NCBI GenBank assembly: GCA_944367535.1
Contig: CALVWQ010000004.1
Location: forward strand, 1 to 64,000
Origin: an uncultured Clostridia bacterium
GTDB taxonomy: Bacteria; Bacillota; Clostridia; Christensenellales; Borkfalkiaceae
Direction: 5' to 3'
Length of the DNA stretch: 64,000 nt
Within the stretch, counting starts at the first letter, position 1, and each line of letters starts with the position of its first letter. Positions 17,590-26,624 of the stretch are shown one piece after another. The notes below the pieces were generated by a model, which was given only the letters and a program-made list of their open reading frames with translations, did no database searches and was not told the origin of the DNA. A program made the translations under genes and the position numbers.

Positions 17590-17892
17590 CTAAACGAAAA
17601 AGCAAGGTTTTACGCGGCCTTTTTTATCGAAAATTACGCCTTCCGCTTCCAGAAGCACGCGCTGACGATTGGCGCCGCCGAAAGCAAACGCCGAGCTTAC
17701 TTCTCCGAACCTGTTCACCACGCGGTAGCACGGTATCGTATCGGGCGATGGGTTCATGTGAAGTGCCCACCCCACTTGCCGCGACATACGCGGATTTCCC
17801 GCAAGCGCCGCGACTTTTCCATACGTTATAACCCTGCCTTTCGGAACGGACTTAACTATTTCATAGACCTTCCCGAAAAAACCGTCAGACAT
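17590..17892 (-). CDS. MGMT-family alkyltransferase-like protein (PCYRVV variant)
   Basis: A 100-residue protein comprising only the C-terminal DNA-binding/active-site domain of O6-alkylguanine alkyltransferases. The HTH region (PKGRVITYGKVAALAGNPRMSRQVGWALHMNP) is intact. The active-site motif reads IPCYRVVN: the alkyl-accepting Cys is kept, but the His of canonical PCHRV is Tyr. Alkyltransferase-like (ATL) proteins have Trp in place of Cys and no activity, so this is neither textbook MGMT nor ATL. Clostridia commonly carry such short forms. It probably recognises alkylated guanine; whether it repairs or only flags the lesion is open. ATG 17892 is 1 nt after the malic-enzyme stop, indicating one operon. 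Confidence 0.8.
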   Translation of the reverse strand: MSDGFFGKVYEIVKSVPKGRVITYGKVAALAGNPRMSRQVGWALHMNPSPDTIPCYRVVNRFGEVSSAFAFGGANRQRVLLEAEGVIFDKKGRVKPCFFV

Positions 17893-17893
17893 G

Positions 17894-19075
17894 TCAGATT
17901 CTGTTTACTCCCGTCTTTTCAGCCGCTTCTCTTACCGCTTTAGCCACGGCGGGGGCGACGCGTTTATCGAACGGCGAAGGTATTATATAATCGGGTCGAA
18001 GTTCTTCTTCGGTTATAAGCGAAGCTATCGCATAAGCAGCCGCTTTTTTCATTTCTTCGTTAATTACGGTAGCCCTGCAATCGAGCGCGCCGCGGAAAAT
18101 CCCCGGGAATGCGAGAACGTTATTTATCTGATTGGGATAATCGCTCCTGCCCGTACCGACCACCGCCGCACCTGCCGCAAGAGCTTCTTCCGGCATGATT
18201 TCGGGAACGGGATTCGCCATAGGCATGACTATGGCGCCTTGATTCATGGTCTTTACCATCTCCTGCGTCAGAACTCCAGGCGAACTCACGCCGACGAACA
18301 TATCGGCACCTTTTATCGCATCGGCAAGCGAACCTTTACGGCATGATTTATTGGTAAATTCCGCAATCTTTTCCTTTTCGGGATTCATACCCTCGGTTCT
18401 GCCCTTATAAATTATGCCGCGCCTGTCGCACATTATGACGTCTTTTGCGCCCATGGAAAGCATAAGTTTTGCTATCGCCTCTCCTGCGGCACCCGCACCG
18501 CTGAATACAACCGTAATATCTTCCCATTTCTTTCCGACGAGTTTCAACGCGTTTATAGCCGCCGCCACACACACAACCGCCGTACCGTGCTGGTCGTCAT
18601 GGAAAACGGGAATATCCACTTCGGGGTCGTCGATAAGACGTTTTTCGATCTCAAAACATCTAGGCGCGGAAATATCTTCGAGGTTGATGCCTCCGAAACT
18701 ACCCGATATCAGTTTTATCGTTTTAACTATGTCGTAAACATCCTTGCTTCTTATACAGAGGGGAACGGCGTCTACGCCGCCGAACGTCTTAAATAACACG
18801 CACTTACCTTCCATGACGGGCATTCCCGCCTCGGGGCCTATATCGCCGAGTCCGAGTACAGCCGTGCCGTCCGTTACAACGGCAACGAGATTGCCTCTCC
18901 CTGTCAATTCAAAAGATTTATTATAATCTTTGTTTATTTCAAGACAAGGTGCCGCGACCCCCGGCGTATAAGCTAGTGATAAGTCCTCCTTGTTTTCCAC
19001 CTTTACTTTCGGAATGGTTTCGAGTTTTCCCTTCCATTCCCCGTGTAAACGCAATGATTCTTTTGCATAATCCAT
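17894..19075 (-). CDS. NAD(P)-dependent malic enzyme
   Basis: A 393-residue malic enzyme of the short bacterial type, catalysing oxidative decarboxylation of malate to pyruvate (reversible). Visible are the N-terminal malate-binding part ([16 protein letters not shown], then [24 protein letters not shown]), the metal-binding region ending DDQHGTAVV, and the Rossmann NAD motif [14 protein letters not shown] (~residues 190-203). An AAAGGAGTG site precedes ATG 19075. With fumarase, fumarate reductase and a dicarboxylate exporter in the same window it fits a C4-dicarboxylate route, but it is 33 kb from those genes. NAD or NADP preference cannot be fixed by eye. Confidence 0.9.
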   Translation of the reverse strand: MDYAKESLRLHGEWKGKLETIPKVKVENKEDLSLAYTPGVAAPCLEINKDYNKSFELTGRGNLVAVVTDGTAVLGLGDIGPEAGMPVMEGKCVLFKTFGGVDAVPLCIRSKDVYDIVKTIKLISGSFGGINLEDISAPRCFEIEKRLIDDPEVDIPVFHDDQHGTAVVCVAAAINALKLVGKKWEDITVVFSGAGAAGEAIAKLMLSMGAKDVIMCDRRGIIYKGRTEGMNPEKEKIAEFTNKSCRKGSLADAIKGADMFVGVSSPGVLTQEMVKTMNQGAIVMPMANPVPEIMPEEALAAGAAVVGTGRSDYPNQINNVLAFPGIFRGALDCRATVINEEMKKAAAYAIASLITEEELRPDYIIPSPFDKRVAPAVAKAVREAAEKTGVNRI

Positions 19076-19140
19076 AATAATCTATTTCACTCCTTTTAAG
19101 AAAATTTTAAACGATTTATATGCCATCTTTCAAAGTTTGA

Positions 19141-19181
19141 TGACGTAAAACCCGATTTTAAAAAATACGATTTTTACGTCA
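19141..19181 (-). terminator. inverted repeat downstream of aspartokinase
   Basis: TGACGTAAAA (19141-19150) and TTTTACGTCA (19172-19181), with an A+T-rich 21-nt loop, sit 14 nt beyond the aspartokinase stop. It may act as a terminator or mRNA 3' stabiliser; there is no strong U-run. Confidence 0.45.
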
Positions 19182-19194
19182 GACAAAAACGGTT

Positions 19195-20514
19195 TCAGAC
19201 GAAAGCATTATATATAGCGCGTATACATTTTTCGTAATCGTCGTTTGCGACACCGACAATTATATTCAGTTCGCTCGACCCCTGGTCGATCATACGAACG
19301 TTAATGCCGCTGTCGGCAAGTGCTTTAAAAAGCGTCGCCGCGGTACCGGTACGCCGCGCCATTCCGTGGCCGACCGTGGCTATTATAGAAATATTCTCAA
19401 TGACGTGTACATAATCGGGACTGACGTTTTCCCTTATTTCATTTATAATATCGTTAAGCACTCCGCCTTTTAACTGTTCCGAGCCCAATACGACGGACAG
19501 CGTGTCTATACCCGAAGGAAGATGTTCGACGCATACTCCGTGATGTTCTAAAACGGACAAAACGCGCCGTATAAACCCGACCTCCGAATTCATGTTCGAC
19601 TTTTCGATGAAAATAACGGTAAAATTCTTTTTTCCCGCTATACCGGTTATAACCGATTCCGAATCGCCGACAACATACTGTTCGTTCGGAACAATCATTG
19701 TACCCTTATCCTCGGGGCGAAAAGTATTGCGTATATTTATGGGTATTTTGACTTTCATTACGGGAAAAATCGCGTCTGCATGCAATACGGAAGCGCCCAT
19801 ATAGGAAAGCTCGCGCAGTTCTTTATAGGTTATTTGGTTTATGGTTTTCGCCTCGGGAACGATTCTCGGGTCGCAAACCAAAAATCCGCTGACGTCCGTC
19901 CAGTTTTCATACACTTTTGCGTTCACTCCGCGAGCGATAATCGAACCCGTAATATCGCTGCCGCCTCGCGAAAAAGTCTTGATTTTACCGCTGTAATCTT
20001 TGCCGTAAAATCCGGGAATGACCGCGTTTTTCACGTTCGCAAGACGCGTCTTGACCATATCGTCAGTATAATCGGCGTTTAATTTACCCTTGCTGTCAAA
20101 AAGTATCATGTCTTTCGCGTCTACAAACTCAAAACCGAGAAATTCCGCCATTACGACAGCCGAAAGATATTCGCCTCTTGAAGCGGCGAAATCGGCGCTC
20201 TTATACTCCGCTATCTCGCGTTCCGTCCTGTCGAGAACCGCGTCGATATCGAGAGAAAGCCCGAGTTCTTCGACAATACCTTTGAATCTTTCGCGTATAA
20301 GCGCAAACTTCTCCTTACATGCCCCCGTTTTTTTAACTTCGTCGTAACACGCATAAAGAGTGTCTGTGATTTTAATGTCGTTTTTGTCGCGTTTTCCCGG
20401 CGCTGAAACAACTACATAAGCGCGGGATTTATCGCTTAAAATTATATCTTTGACATTTCTTATTGTCCCGGCGTCAGCCATGGAAGTTCCGCCGAATTTG
20501 CATACTTTAACCAT
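19195..20514 (-). CDS. aspartate kinase
   Basis: A 439-residue monofunctional aspartokinase, the first step of Lys/Thr/Met synthesis. The kinase signature KFGGTSMADAG is at residues 6-16, the catalytic FSRGGSDITGSI segment at ~180, and two C-terminal ACT domains (~300-439; TGIAGKKNFTVIFIEKSNMN and ATVGHGMARRTGTAATLFKAL) for feedback control. It belongs to the class with a long internal helical insert (ITDTLYACYDEV region). The start overlaps the stop of the DUF1015 gene by 8 nt, so the two are co-transcribed. The controlling amino acid cannot be read from sequence. Confidence 0.92.
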   Translation of the reverse strand: MVKVCKFGGTSMADAGTIRNVKDIILSDKSRAYVVVSAPGKRDKNDIKITDTLYACYDEVKKTGACKEKFALIRERFKGIVEELGLSLDIDAVLDRTEREIAEYKSADFAASRGEYLSAVVMAEFLGFEFVDAKDMILFDSKGKLNADYTDDMVKTRLANVKNAVIPGFYGKDYSGKIKTFSRGGSDITGSIIARGVNAKVYENWTDVSGFLVCDPRIVPEAKTINQITYKELRELSYMGASVLHADAIFPVMKVKIPINIRNTFRPEDKGTMIVPNEQYVVGDSESVITGIAGKKNFTVIFIEKSNMNSEVGFIRRVLSVLEHHGVCVEHLPSGIDTLSVVLGSEQLKGGVLNDIINEIRENVSPDYVHVIENISIIATVGHGMARRTGTAATLFKALADSGINVRMIDQGSSELNIIVGVANDDYEKCIRAIYNAFV

Positions 20515-21751
20515 TTTTTATTCTTCTTCCTTCGAGATAATATCTTTTTTCCACGCCCTCGCCCATCGAAAATGTCTTTCTCGGCAAAGAGCCTTTTTCA
20601 GAAACGTATTTAAATAAATATGATTTATCAAGCTTATCGAACATTATGCCGACCGAGTTGACGTCGTTTTTTACGAGCGTTCTCAAATTCTCGTCTCCAT
20701 GAATATAGTCGACATTGCCGCCGTTGTCGGCAATATAACGCTTAATATACTCATCTGCCGCGATTATAGATGAAGGCAAATCGCTTCCGTCTTCTTTACG
20801 AGCCGCCTCTTTTCCGTCTTCAATCACGAAATTACCGCGCACTTTTCTCAGTCCTTCCGCAAATTTACTTCTGTCAACGCCGGTCACCAGCCTGTGAATG
20901 GGCTCAAAATAGATTCCCTCGTCGTATATGTTTACAAACTCCGCCAAAGCGAACCTCGCGGGATGATTTTTGCATTCGTCGGGAGAAAGCGTCTTTTTTA
21001 CCTCGTTCCAATGTGCTTTCGCCGTCGCAAGCGAGTGATTACCGTCGCCAACGGCAAACGCAAACCTATCTGCCCTGCCGTATTTTGCTATAAGTCGTTT
21101 TTGGTCCAGCAATTCGGCAAAAGACTCCGTCACCGCGGCGATTTCGGGCACAAAATAGCCTTCGACGTGTCCGCCGCCCATATTCAGTTCGAAATCGTAA
21201 AGTTTTTTTAAGTTCCCGCGGTCAGCGTACAATTTTTCGGTAATTTCTCTGCGTTCGTCGTCGAACAGAATCATAATGTGCGGAAATTCCATGGCGACGT
21301 TTTTACGTATCGCGAGCCGCGGCGGAATTCGCGATTCTATCGTCCCTTCCGTTGAACGCACGAGAGCGGAAGATTTCTTAGCATACTCGTATTTTTCTAA
21401 ATCAACTGCCCCTATAAGCCCTATTCTCCGCCCGACAAACGGCGTCGAACGCACGGTAAGCACAAAACCTTCGGGAAGTTCGCGGAATACTCCGCGGTTA
21501 ATATAAGATTTAATATTGTTATTTATTTTTTCAATGCGCTCTTCCTGACCTTCGCCAAGATAAATTTCGGGGAGTACAAGGTCAAGAGTCGTGAGTTTTC
21601 CTTTAACTTTCTTTTCAAGTTCTTCCCAATAACTTTTCTCGCTGGTGAATTGGTCGCACGCAACGGTTGCCCACGCGGTCATATCGGATGTCTCGGGAAG
21701 CATTATCCGCGCAGGTACTATTCCTGTTTCGGTCATGTCGTTCTCCGTCAT
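20507..21751 (-). CDS. DUF1015 family protein
   Basis: A 414-residue protein of the DUF1015 family: it starts in the usual way (GIVPARIMLP…WATVACDQFTSE..YWEELEKKV) and keeps the conserved VGDGNHSLATAKAHW block (~residue 245) and the LIYxExP-like LNPI region near the C-terminus. Family members are often next to serine or aspartate metabolism genes, and this copy lies directly upstream of aspartokinase with an 8-nt overlap. The reaction is unknown. ATG 21751 overlaps the stop of a small membrane gene (ATGA), so the whole run cdaA to lysC is probably one operon. Confidence 0.85.
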   Translation of the reverse strand: MTENDMTETGIVPARIMLPETSDMTAWATVACDQFTSEKSYWEELEKKVKGKLTTLDLVLPEIYLGEGQEERIEKINNNIKSYINRGVFRELPEGFVLTVRSTPFVGRRIGLIGAVDLEKYEYAKKSSALVRSTEGTIESRIPPRLAIRKNVAMEFPHIMILFDDERREITEKLYADRGNLKKLYDFELNMGGGHVEGYFVPEIAAVTESFAELLDQKRLIAKYGRADRFAFAVGDGNHSLATAKAHWNEVKKTLSPDECKNHPARFALAEFVNIYDEGIYFEPIHRLVTGVDRSKFAEGLRKVRGNFVIEDGKEAARKEDGSDLPSSIIAADEYIKRYIADNGGNVDYIHGDENLRTLVKNDVNSVGIMFDKLDKSYLFKYVSEKGSLPRKTFSMGEGVEKRYYLEGRRIKNG

Positions 21752-21879
21752 AAATTAATTATCAATACCGTAAAGACCGCAAGCAGCACGGAGAGCGCGC
21801 CGAGGCCTATACCCATCCATACTTTTTTAGCTTTATTCTCGTTGATTTCCGCGGGCGACTGGTTATTTTTGTTATCCAT
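21748..21879 (-). CDS. 43-aa single-pass membrane protein
   Basis: ATG 21879 with an AAGGAGAG site 5 nt upstream. The product has a polar N-terminus (MDNKNNQSPAEINENKAKK) and one hydrophobic helix (WMGIGLGALSVLLAVFTVLIINL). Its TGA overlaps the ATG of the DUF1015 gene, and it starts 11 nt after the cdaA stop, so translation is tightly coupled on both sides. No family recognised. Position suggests a small partner or modulator of CdaA, but that is only inference. Confidence 0.7.
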   Translation of the reverse strand: MDNKNNQSPAEINENKAKKVWMGIGLGALSVLLAVFTVLIINL

Positions 21880-21889
21880 CTCTCTCTCC

Positions 21890-22720
21890 TTATTTTCTGG
21901 CGCTTTCGAGTTCCTGCCAATAATACTTATTCAAAGTTTTTCTGAGAATATCGGCATCGGCATAGCGAGTTATCTTACCTTCTCTCGCAATTGATATAAT
22001 TCCCGTTTCTTCCGAAACTATCAAAGACATGACGTCAATCGTTTCCGTTATGCCTATGCCAGCCCTGTGTCGCGTCCCGAGGTCTTTCGGGATATTATCG
22101 TTATGAGATAACGGAAGAAAACAGCCCGCCGCGAGAATTTTTGTGCCGCTTATTATCATAGCCCCGTCGTGCAGAGGCGTTTTTGGGACGAAAACACTCT
22201 CGATAAGTTCGCTCGATATATCGCTTTCGAGCTTTATTCCGCTGTCGAGAATCTGCCCGGGTACCTCGCCGGCCGCAAGCACTATTATCGCGCCCGTATT
22301 CTTTTTAGCCATATTCTGTAATGCTTTTATTATTTCCGAAATACAGTTTTCCGTCTTTTCCTCGTCTATCGACCTGCCCGCACTGTGTTTTACGTCGAGA
22401 AGTTTGAGATTTTTATACGCCCAAATCATTCGCTTGATTTCCGTCGCATAAAGAATTATCACCAAAAGCACGAAAACCGCAGGCACAATCACGAACACGG
22501 AACCGCTCATTCCCGGCGTCAGTCCAACGACCGCACCGCCCAAAAGCACTGCAAATACAAAAATCACTACAAGCCACGCGGCATTGTTGTTGATTAAAAA
22601 TCTCAAAAGGAAAAAATAAAGTACGGAAAATACGATAACACACGTCAGCATTGCAATCGTACATTCCGGAACGTTCACGAAATTAGTCCATACATTCGAT
22701 ACTCTCGATGCTATGTTCAT
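21890..22720 (-). CDS. cdaA: diadenylate cyclase CdaA
   Basis: A 276-residue membrane diadenylate cyclase making c-di-AMP from two ATP. It starts at ATG 22720 (GGAG upstream), not at earlier in-frame codons. Three N-terminal TM helices (~residues 20-90) precede the DAC domain, with the catalytic HDGAMII (~185) and GTRHRAGIG (~220) motifs. c-di-AMP controls potassium uptake and cell-wall balance in Firmicutes, and this window also encodes TrkAH, whose RCK_C-type subunits are common c-di-AMP targets. Usual neighbours cdaR and glmM are absent: the flanking genes are holA and a small membrane ORF. The call is secure. Confidence 0.93.
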   Translation of the reverse strand: MNIASRVSNVWTNFVNVPECTIAMLTCVIVFSVLYFFLLRFLINNNAAWLVVIFVFAVLLGGAVVGLTPGMSGSVFVIVPAVFVLLVIILYATEIKRMIWAYKNLKLLDVKHSAGRSIDEEKTENCISEIIKALQNMAKKNTGAIIVLAAGEVPGQILDSGIKLESDISSELIESVFVPKTPLHDGAMIISGTKILAAGCFLPLSHNDNIPKDLGTRHRAGIGITETIDVMSLIVSEETGIISIAREGKITRYADADILRKTLNKYYWQELESARK

Positions 22721-22761
22721 AAAAATTATCTCCTGAAAAAACGGCGGCTTACAGCGGCTCC

Positions 22762-22825
22762 CGAGCACCGCGCACATGCACATTTTAGTTTTAACGAGCA
22801 CCGCGCCCGTACGCGTTTTAGTTTT
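22762..22825. repeat. two imperfect 31-nt tandem copies in the cdaA leader
   Basis: Two near-identical units, 22762-22792 and 22795-22825, both beginning CGAGCACCGCGC and ending TTTTAGTTTT, with a 33-nt period. They lie in the 5' untranslated region of cdaA, downstream of the holA stop. They could be protein-binding sites, RNA elements or a simple slippage duplication. Confidence 0.6.
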
Positions 22826-22861
22826 GATAAAAAATCGGTTTTTAATTTTTGTCAATCAGAA

Positions 22862-23842
22862 TTAACACGCCGACCCGTTATCCGTCATTATCTTAAACAG
22901 CGCAATAAAAAACTGTTCGTTTTCCTCAGCCATACCGCTTTTTATTCTGTAATCCGAATCGGCAAGGACGTCTACCGCGCTTTTAAGCGCGCGCTTTTTA
23001 AACATCTTCGACTGTTCGGCGATTTTCCGAGCCGCATATTCCTTAACGCCGAGCCTTTCCGCAATTTCCGAGAGTGAACCCTCCGCTATCGCGACGTGCA
23101 GAAGACGCCTGAAATAATTATAAAGGGTGCCGAGAAGTCTCTGCGGAGTCTCTCCCTTTAACAATAAATCCCTTACTATTTCCAAAGCATCCGCAAACTT
23201 TCTCTTGCCGATTGCTTCGGTCATCTCGTACACTTTGTATTCCGAACCGCGCGACACATTCGCATCGATATCTTCTATGCCGAGCGTGCCGCCCTCGCCC
23301 GCAAAGGCGATAAGTTTATCGGTTTCGTTCTCTACCCGCGACATATCGTAAAGACAATACTCGCCGAGGGTTTTTGCGCATTTATCGTCGATAAACACTC
23401 CGCCCGCGGCACACCTGGCCTTTATCCACCTCGCGATAAGATTGGCGTCCGCCTTGCCGCAATCCACGACGCAAAGCGATTTGAATTTCTTCAACGTCTC
23501 GCACGGTTTTTCGTTGGATATAATAAATAATGCGTCCGAAGGCGGATTTTCCGAAAATCCTTTCAGCCATTTTTTGATGAAGTCGGGTTTGGGATAAAAT
23601 TCGCGTATCAACGTGAGCCTTTTTCTGCTCATGAACGGATAGGCGGTCAGAGAAGACAAAAGTTCCGCCGCATCGAAATCGGCACCGTCGAAATTGGCGG
23701 CGTTCACTTCGGGTTCCGAAATAAACCTTTCTTTTAAAAGCGAAAGCGCATTTTCCCTGAAATACGCGTCCTCTCCCTCCAAAAGATATACGGAAAACTC
23801 TTCCCCGCGGTCCAGCCTGTTTTTAAACTCCAAGTATCTCAA
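22862..23842 (-). CDS. holA: DNA polymerase III subunit delta HolA
   Basis: A 326-residue clamp-loader delta subunit, which opens the beta sliding clamp. The typical opening (F..RLDRGEEFSVYLLEGEDAYFRENAL), the long-range YPFMSRKRLTLIREFY segment and a helical C-terminal collar domain with GETPQRLLGTLYNYFRRLL are all present. The preferred start is TTG 23842, which has AGGGAG 7 nt upstream; the ATG 10 codons earlier would bury that site in coding sequence. It is separated from comEC by ~300 nt, while in many Firmicutes the two are adjacent, so the order comEC-holA is conserved. Confidence 0.88.
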   Translation of the reverse strand: MRYLEFKNRLDRGEEFSVYLLEGEDAYFRENALSLLKERFISEPEVNAANFDGADFDAAELLSSLTAYPFMSRKRLTLIREFYPKPDFIKKWLKGFSENPPSDALFIISNEKPCETLKKFKSLCVVDCGKADANLIARWIKARCAAGGVFIDDKCAKTLGEYCLYDMSRVENETDKLIAFAGEGGTLGIEDIDANVSRGSEYKVYEMTEAIGKRKFADALEIVRDLLLKGETPQRLLGTLYNYFRRLLHVAIAEGSLSEIAERLGVKEYAARKIAEQSKMFKKRALKSAVDVLADSDYRIKSGMAEENEQFFIALFKIMTDNGSAC

Positions 23843-24005
23843 ACCAAAACTCCCTCTTATACATTTTAACACCTTTTATCTAATTTTGCAACAAAATAAA
23901 AATTTCTTTATTGCAGATTAAGAAAATATTTTTTGCATAAATAAAGTTTCCTTTTTTAAGAAAATTATATAAGGTTATCAAATAAGAAAAAAATCGAGAA
24001 AAAAA

Positions 24006-24032
24006 TAATCCGCACGTTTAGGTATCGGATTA
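24006..24032 (-). terminator. comEC terminator
   Basis: TAATCCG/CGGATTA (7-bp stem, 13-nt loop), followed on the minus strand by ATTTTTTT. It is ~115 nt past the comEC stop. Confidence 0.65.
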
Positions 24033-24146
24033 CTCGGTAAATTGCAAATTATAAATATGAACTGTCAGAAAAAGAAAAAACTTATTTTATACTTATCGGC
24101 GACATACTATAAGTTATCGACTCCATGGCTAAACATTCCCGAAAAT

Positions 24147-26318
24147 TCATGGCAATTTAAGCAATATATTGCCTTCCTTTTCGGCGTTCTCGCAAAAAGA
24201 GTTAAATCTGAACGAATAAATTTTATCGGTAGAATAAAGCGCATAAATTCGTTCGGGAAATTCGGTCGCAATAATTACGTCATAATTTCCGGAAACGCCT
24301 TGAAAACCTTGCTCGCCCGCCCTGCCGAAAACGGCAAAAGATATTCCCGAGATATGACATTCCATAACGTTCCCGCCCGAAACATACGCATACTCTCCTC
24401 CCGACACACAGACCTCTCCGTCTTTTTCTACGGGATAGTATTTTATTTCGGGAAAAGATTGCTCCATTACGTTTACCACTGCCGAATCCTTTTCTCCGTA
24501 ACAGAAGATATTATCGAAATCAAAAACAAGAGAAAGTCTTGTGGCAATAACCTGAACATCGCGAAAATCTGCCGAATTAAGTATTATTACACTGTCAAGA
24601 TTATCGACTCCGCTCCGCAATGCGATTCTCCGCAGCCCCGAAAGCGAAAACGCCCTCTCGCAGTCGGCGACAATCAGAACGTTGCCTTCGGGATTTTTTA
24701 TAAGAACCGAACAAAACTTATCCGAGCCGCACGCATAAAATCTGACCTTTTCACCCTGTATGGCGTTGAAAATCCACACTCCCGCGACGAATACGGTGCA
24801 AAGCGAAATTAGCGAGACGGTCTTTGCGATTTTCCTAATGCTTATTATTCCGCTCCCGACAAGACACGCCGCATAATAGAAAACGGCAAACACCCCGAAC
24901 GTTATCCCGCCGATTATAAATATGTCGTAATCGATTGCCGATATGCACATATTTACAAATTTTAATATATAACCGTGAATAAACAGCAACTCATTGCATA
25001 ATCCCGTAATTCCGGCAAACACGGTAAGAATTAACAAAGAAACGTATATTATCCCGACAAACGGTAAAAGCAGGAGATTTGCAATTACCGCAATTAAGGA
25101 AAACCGACCGAAAGCCCATAAGGATATGGGTATGCTCGCAATTTGAGCGGAAATTACCGTTCCTATCATCTTCGCAAATTTTGCGGGAAGAAATGATATA
25201 ACCGAAGCCAACGGACGCGCCAAAAGAATAATGCCCGCAACAACTCCGAACGAAAGCAAAAATCCAATGCAATAAAGTTCTGCGGGGTTGAATAAAATTA
25301 TCGCGGCGGCTGCAACACCCGTCGACGACAGACCGTCGTATCGTTCACCAAATAACGCAGCGAAATACGTTGCCGCGCACATTATCGTCGCCCTTATCGA
25401 AGATGATGAAAAGTTACATATCCCCGAATAGAATATACAACACAAAATAACCGCCACTGCCGACAACCAGCCGTTGACACGCAGTTTTTTCAGAATAAAC
25501 CCGAGCGCAATCGCGAAAAAGCCGATGTGAAGTCCCGAGACGGCGAATATATGCGCCACACCCGCGTTACGGTAATCCGAAAGAATTTCTTCACTCATAA
25601 ATTCCGAATTGCCCGTAAGAAGCGCATACGCCACACCGAATTCCTCATCGCCAAGCCCTGATAAAAGCGAGTCCCTTATAAAAAGATTGGCTCGCTGAAA
25701 TATATCGGGAGTGCTCTTTATAGTTTTTATTTCTTCGGCGTCTAAAGAGGCGGTATATTTTATTTTTTCGGATATGTATGATGCGGAAAATCTGTCTTCA
25801 TATCTTATGTCTCTGTCAAGCAAAAAGGAATAAAAGGTGATTTCGTCGCCTATATCCGCAGAGGTATCCCCGTAAACATACAGCGCAATTTTATATTTTG
25901 TATTTCCTCCCGAAACGCCTTCGGTACATACATTATCCAATAGAATAACACTGCCGTAGTCCGTAAAACTTTTTTCCGCCACTTTACCTTTTACGGTATA
26001 ATAATGATTGTTTAAGTCGGCGTTTTTATAAGAAGAAATCTGTAAAAATGCCGCCAAAAGACCTGTTACAAAGAACAGTACGCCTAAACCGCATATAAAA
26101 AGATGCTTTCTTAATCTTTCCTTATCTGTATAAAATATAAGAAGTATCGCAGAAAACAACACAACGGGACAGATAAACGCTATCGCCGACAGCACGTTAT
26201 TCATGGCAAAATTTATTGCGCTCGCCACGCCGAGCGCAATCGCCGAAGCGACATATACCGATAGTCGGAAATTTATAGGCGGTTTATTTATCCGCTCATT
26301 TTCTACCGAAAACTTCAA
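24147..26318 (-). CDS. comEC: ComEC/Rec2 family DNA-uptake channel with degenerate C-terminal domain
   Basis: A 723-residue polytopic membrane protein. Four parts are visible: N-terminal TM helices, a DUF4131-like OB segment (~95-200), the Competence domain (LLTGNSEFMSEEILSDYRNAGVAHIFAVSGLHIGF, ~240-275) and about ten TM helices. The last ~215 residues occupy the place of the metallo-beta-lactamase-like nuclease domain, but the metal motif (HxHxDH) is missing; the corresponding strand reads SVIILNSADFRDVQ. So strand degradation by this domain is unlikely, although the channel looks intact. The start is TTG 26318 with AAAGGAA upstream. No other competence genes are in the window. Confident on family. 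Confidence 0.87.
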   Translation of the reverse strand: MKFSVENERINKPPINFRLSVYVASAIALGVASAINFAMNNVLSAIAFICPVVLFSAILLIFYTDKERLRKHLFICGLGVLFFVTGLLAAFLQISSYKNADLNNHYYTVKGKVAEKSFTDYGSVILLDNVCTEGVSGGNTKYKIALYVYGDTSADIGDEITFYSFLLDRDIRYEDRFSASYISEKIKYTASLDAEEIKTIKSTPDIFQRANLFIRDSLLSGLGDEEFGVAYALLTGNSEFMSEEILSDYRNAGVAHIFAVSGLHIGFFAIALGFILKKLRVNGWLSAVAVILCCIFYSGICNFSSSSIRATIMCAATYFAALFGERYDGLSSTGVAAAAIILFNPAELYCIGFLLSFGVVAGIILLARPLASVISFLPAKFAKMIGTVISAQIASIPISLWAFGRFSLIAVIANLLLLPFVGIIYVSLLILTVFAGITGLCNELLFIHGYILKFVNMCISAIDYDIFIIGGITFGVFAVFYYAACLVGSGIISIRKIAKTVSLISLCTVFVAGVWIFNAIQGEKVRFYACGSDKFCSVLIKNPEGNVLIVADCERAFSLSGLRRIALRSGVDNLDSVIILNSADFRDVQVIATRLSLVFDFDNIFCYGEKDSAVVNVMEQSFPEIKYYPVEKDGEVCVSGGEYAYVSGGNVMECHISGISFAVFGRAGEQGFQGVSGNYDVIIATEFPERIYALYSTDKIYSFRFNSFCENAEKEGNILLKLP

Positions 26319-26388
26319 AAAACGCTTTCCTTTACTTTTTATTATGAATTATTTTAAAACAATCGACTTAAATTGTCAATAATAACCG

Positions 26389-26417
26389 TTGCAAATATCT
26401 TCAAAATCTGTTAAAAT
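26389..26417 (+). promoter_or_regulatory. promoter of the rod-like RNA
   Basis: TTGCAA (26389-26394), a 17-bp spacer and TAAAAT (26412-26417), placing the start near 26424. Confidence 0.6.
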
Positions 26418-26423
26418 GAAAAT

Positions 26424-26624
26424 AAGCCTTCGCGGTGCGATAGGGAAGGTCAAAAAAATCCACAATAATAAAATAAATGGAGCCGCGTCCTTCGTAGCAG
26501 AGCGGAGCCCTTGGTCGGCGTTTTTCCCGACCGTCAATAAAGGGATGCAGACGCGCGAGGCAGGTTCTTGCCCGTTAACATACCGGGTTATTATTTCTTT
26601 CCCGTCGGCCGATGCAGGTTTTTT
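26424..26624 (+). ncRNA. rod-shaped ~200-nt RNA, possible 6S RNA
   Basis: A G+C-rich island in A+T-rich surroundings, with a promoter at its left and a T6 run at its right end. Co-linear complementary blocks nest around one centre: 26443-26449 with 26597-26603 (7 bp), 26464-26471 with 26588-26595 (8 bp), 26485-26489 with 26550-26554 (5 bp), 26508-26512 with 26540-26544, and 26513-26518 with 26527-26532 (6 bp). That is one long interrupted rod, the overall shape of 6S RNA, which mimics an open promoter to sequester RNA polymerase; the length also fits. I did not find a family-specific sequence signature, so the identity is tentative. No protein frame here is convincing. Confidence 0.45.

Noticed and set aside
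24042..24812. 256-codon plus-strand frame over the end of comEC
   Set aside because: Antisense to a well-supported gene, with no family resemblance; long antisense frames are common in this composition.
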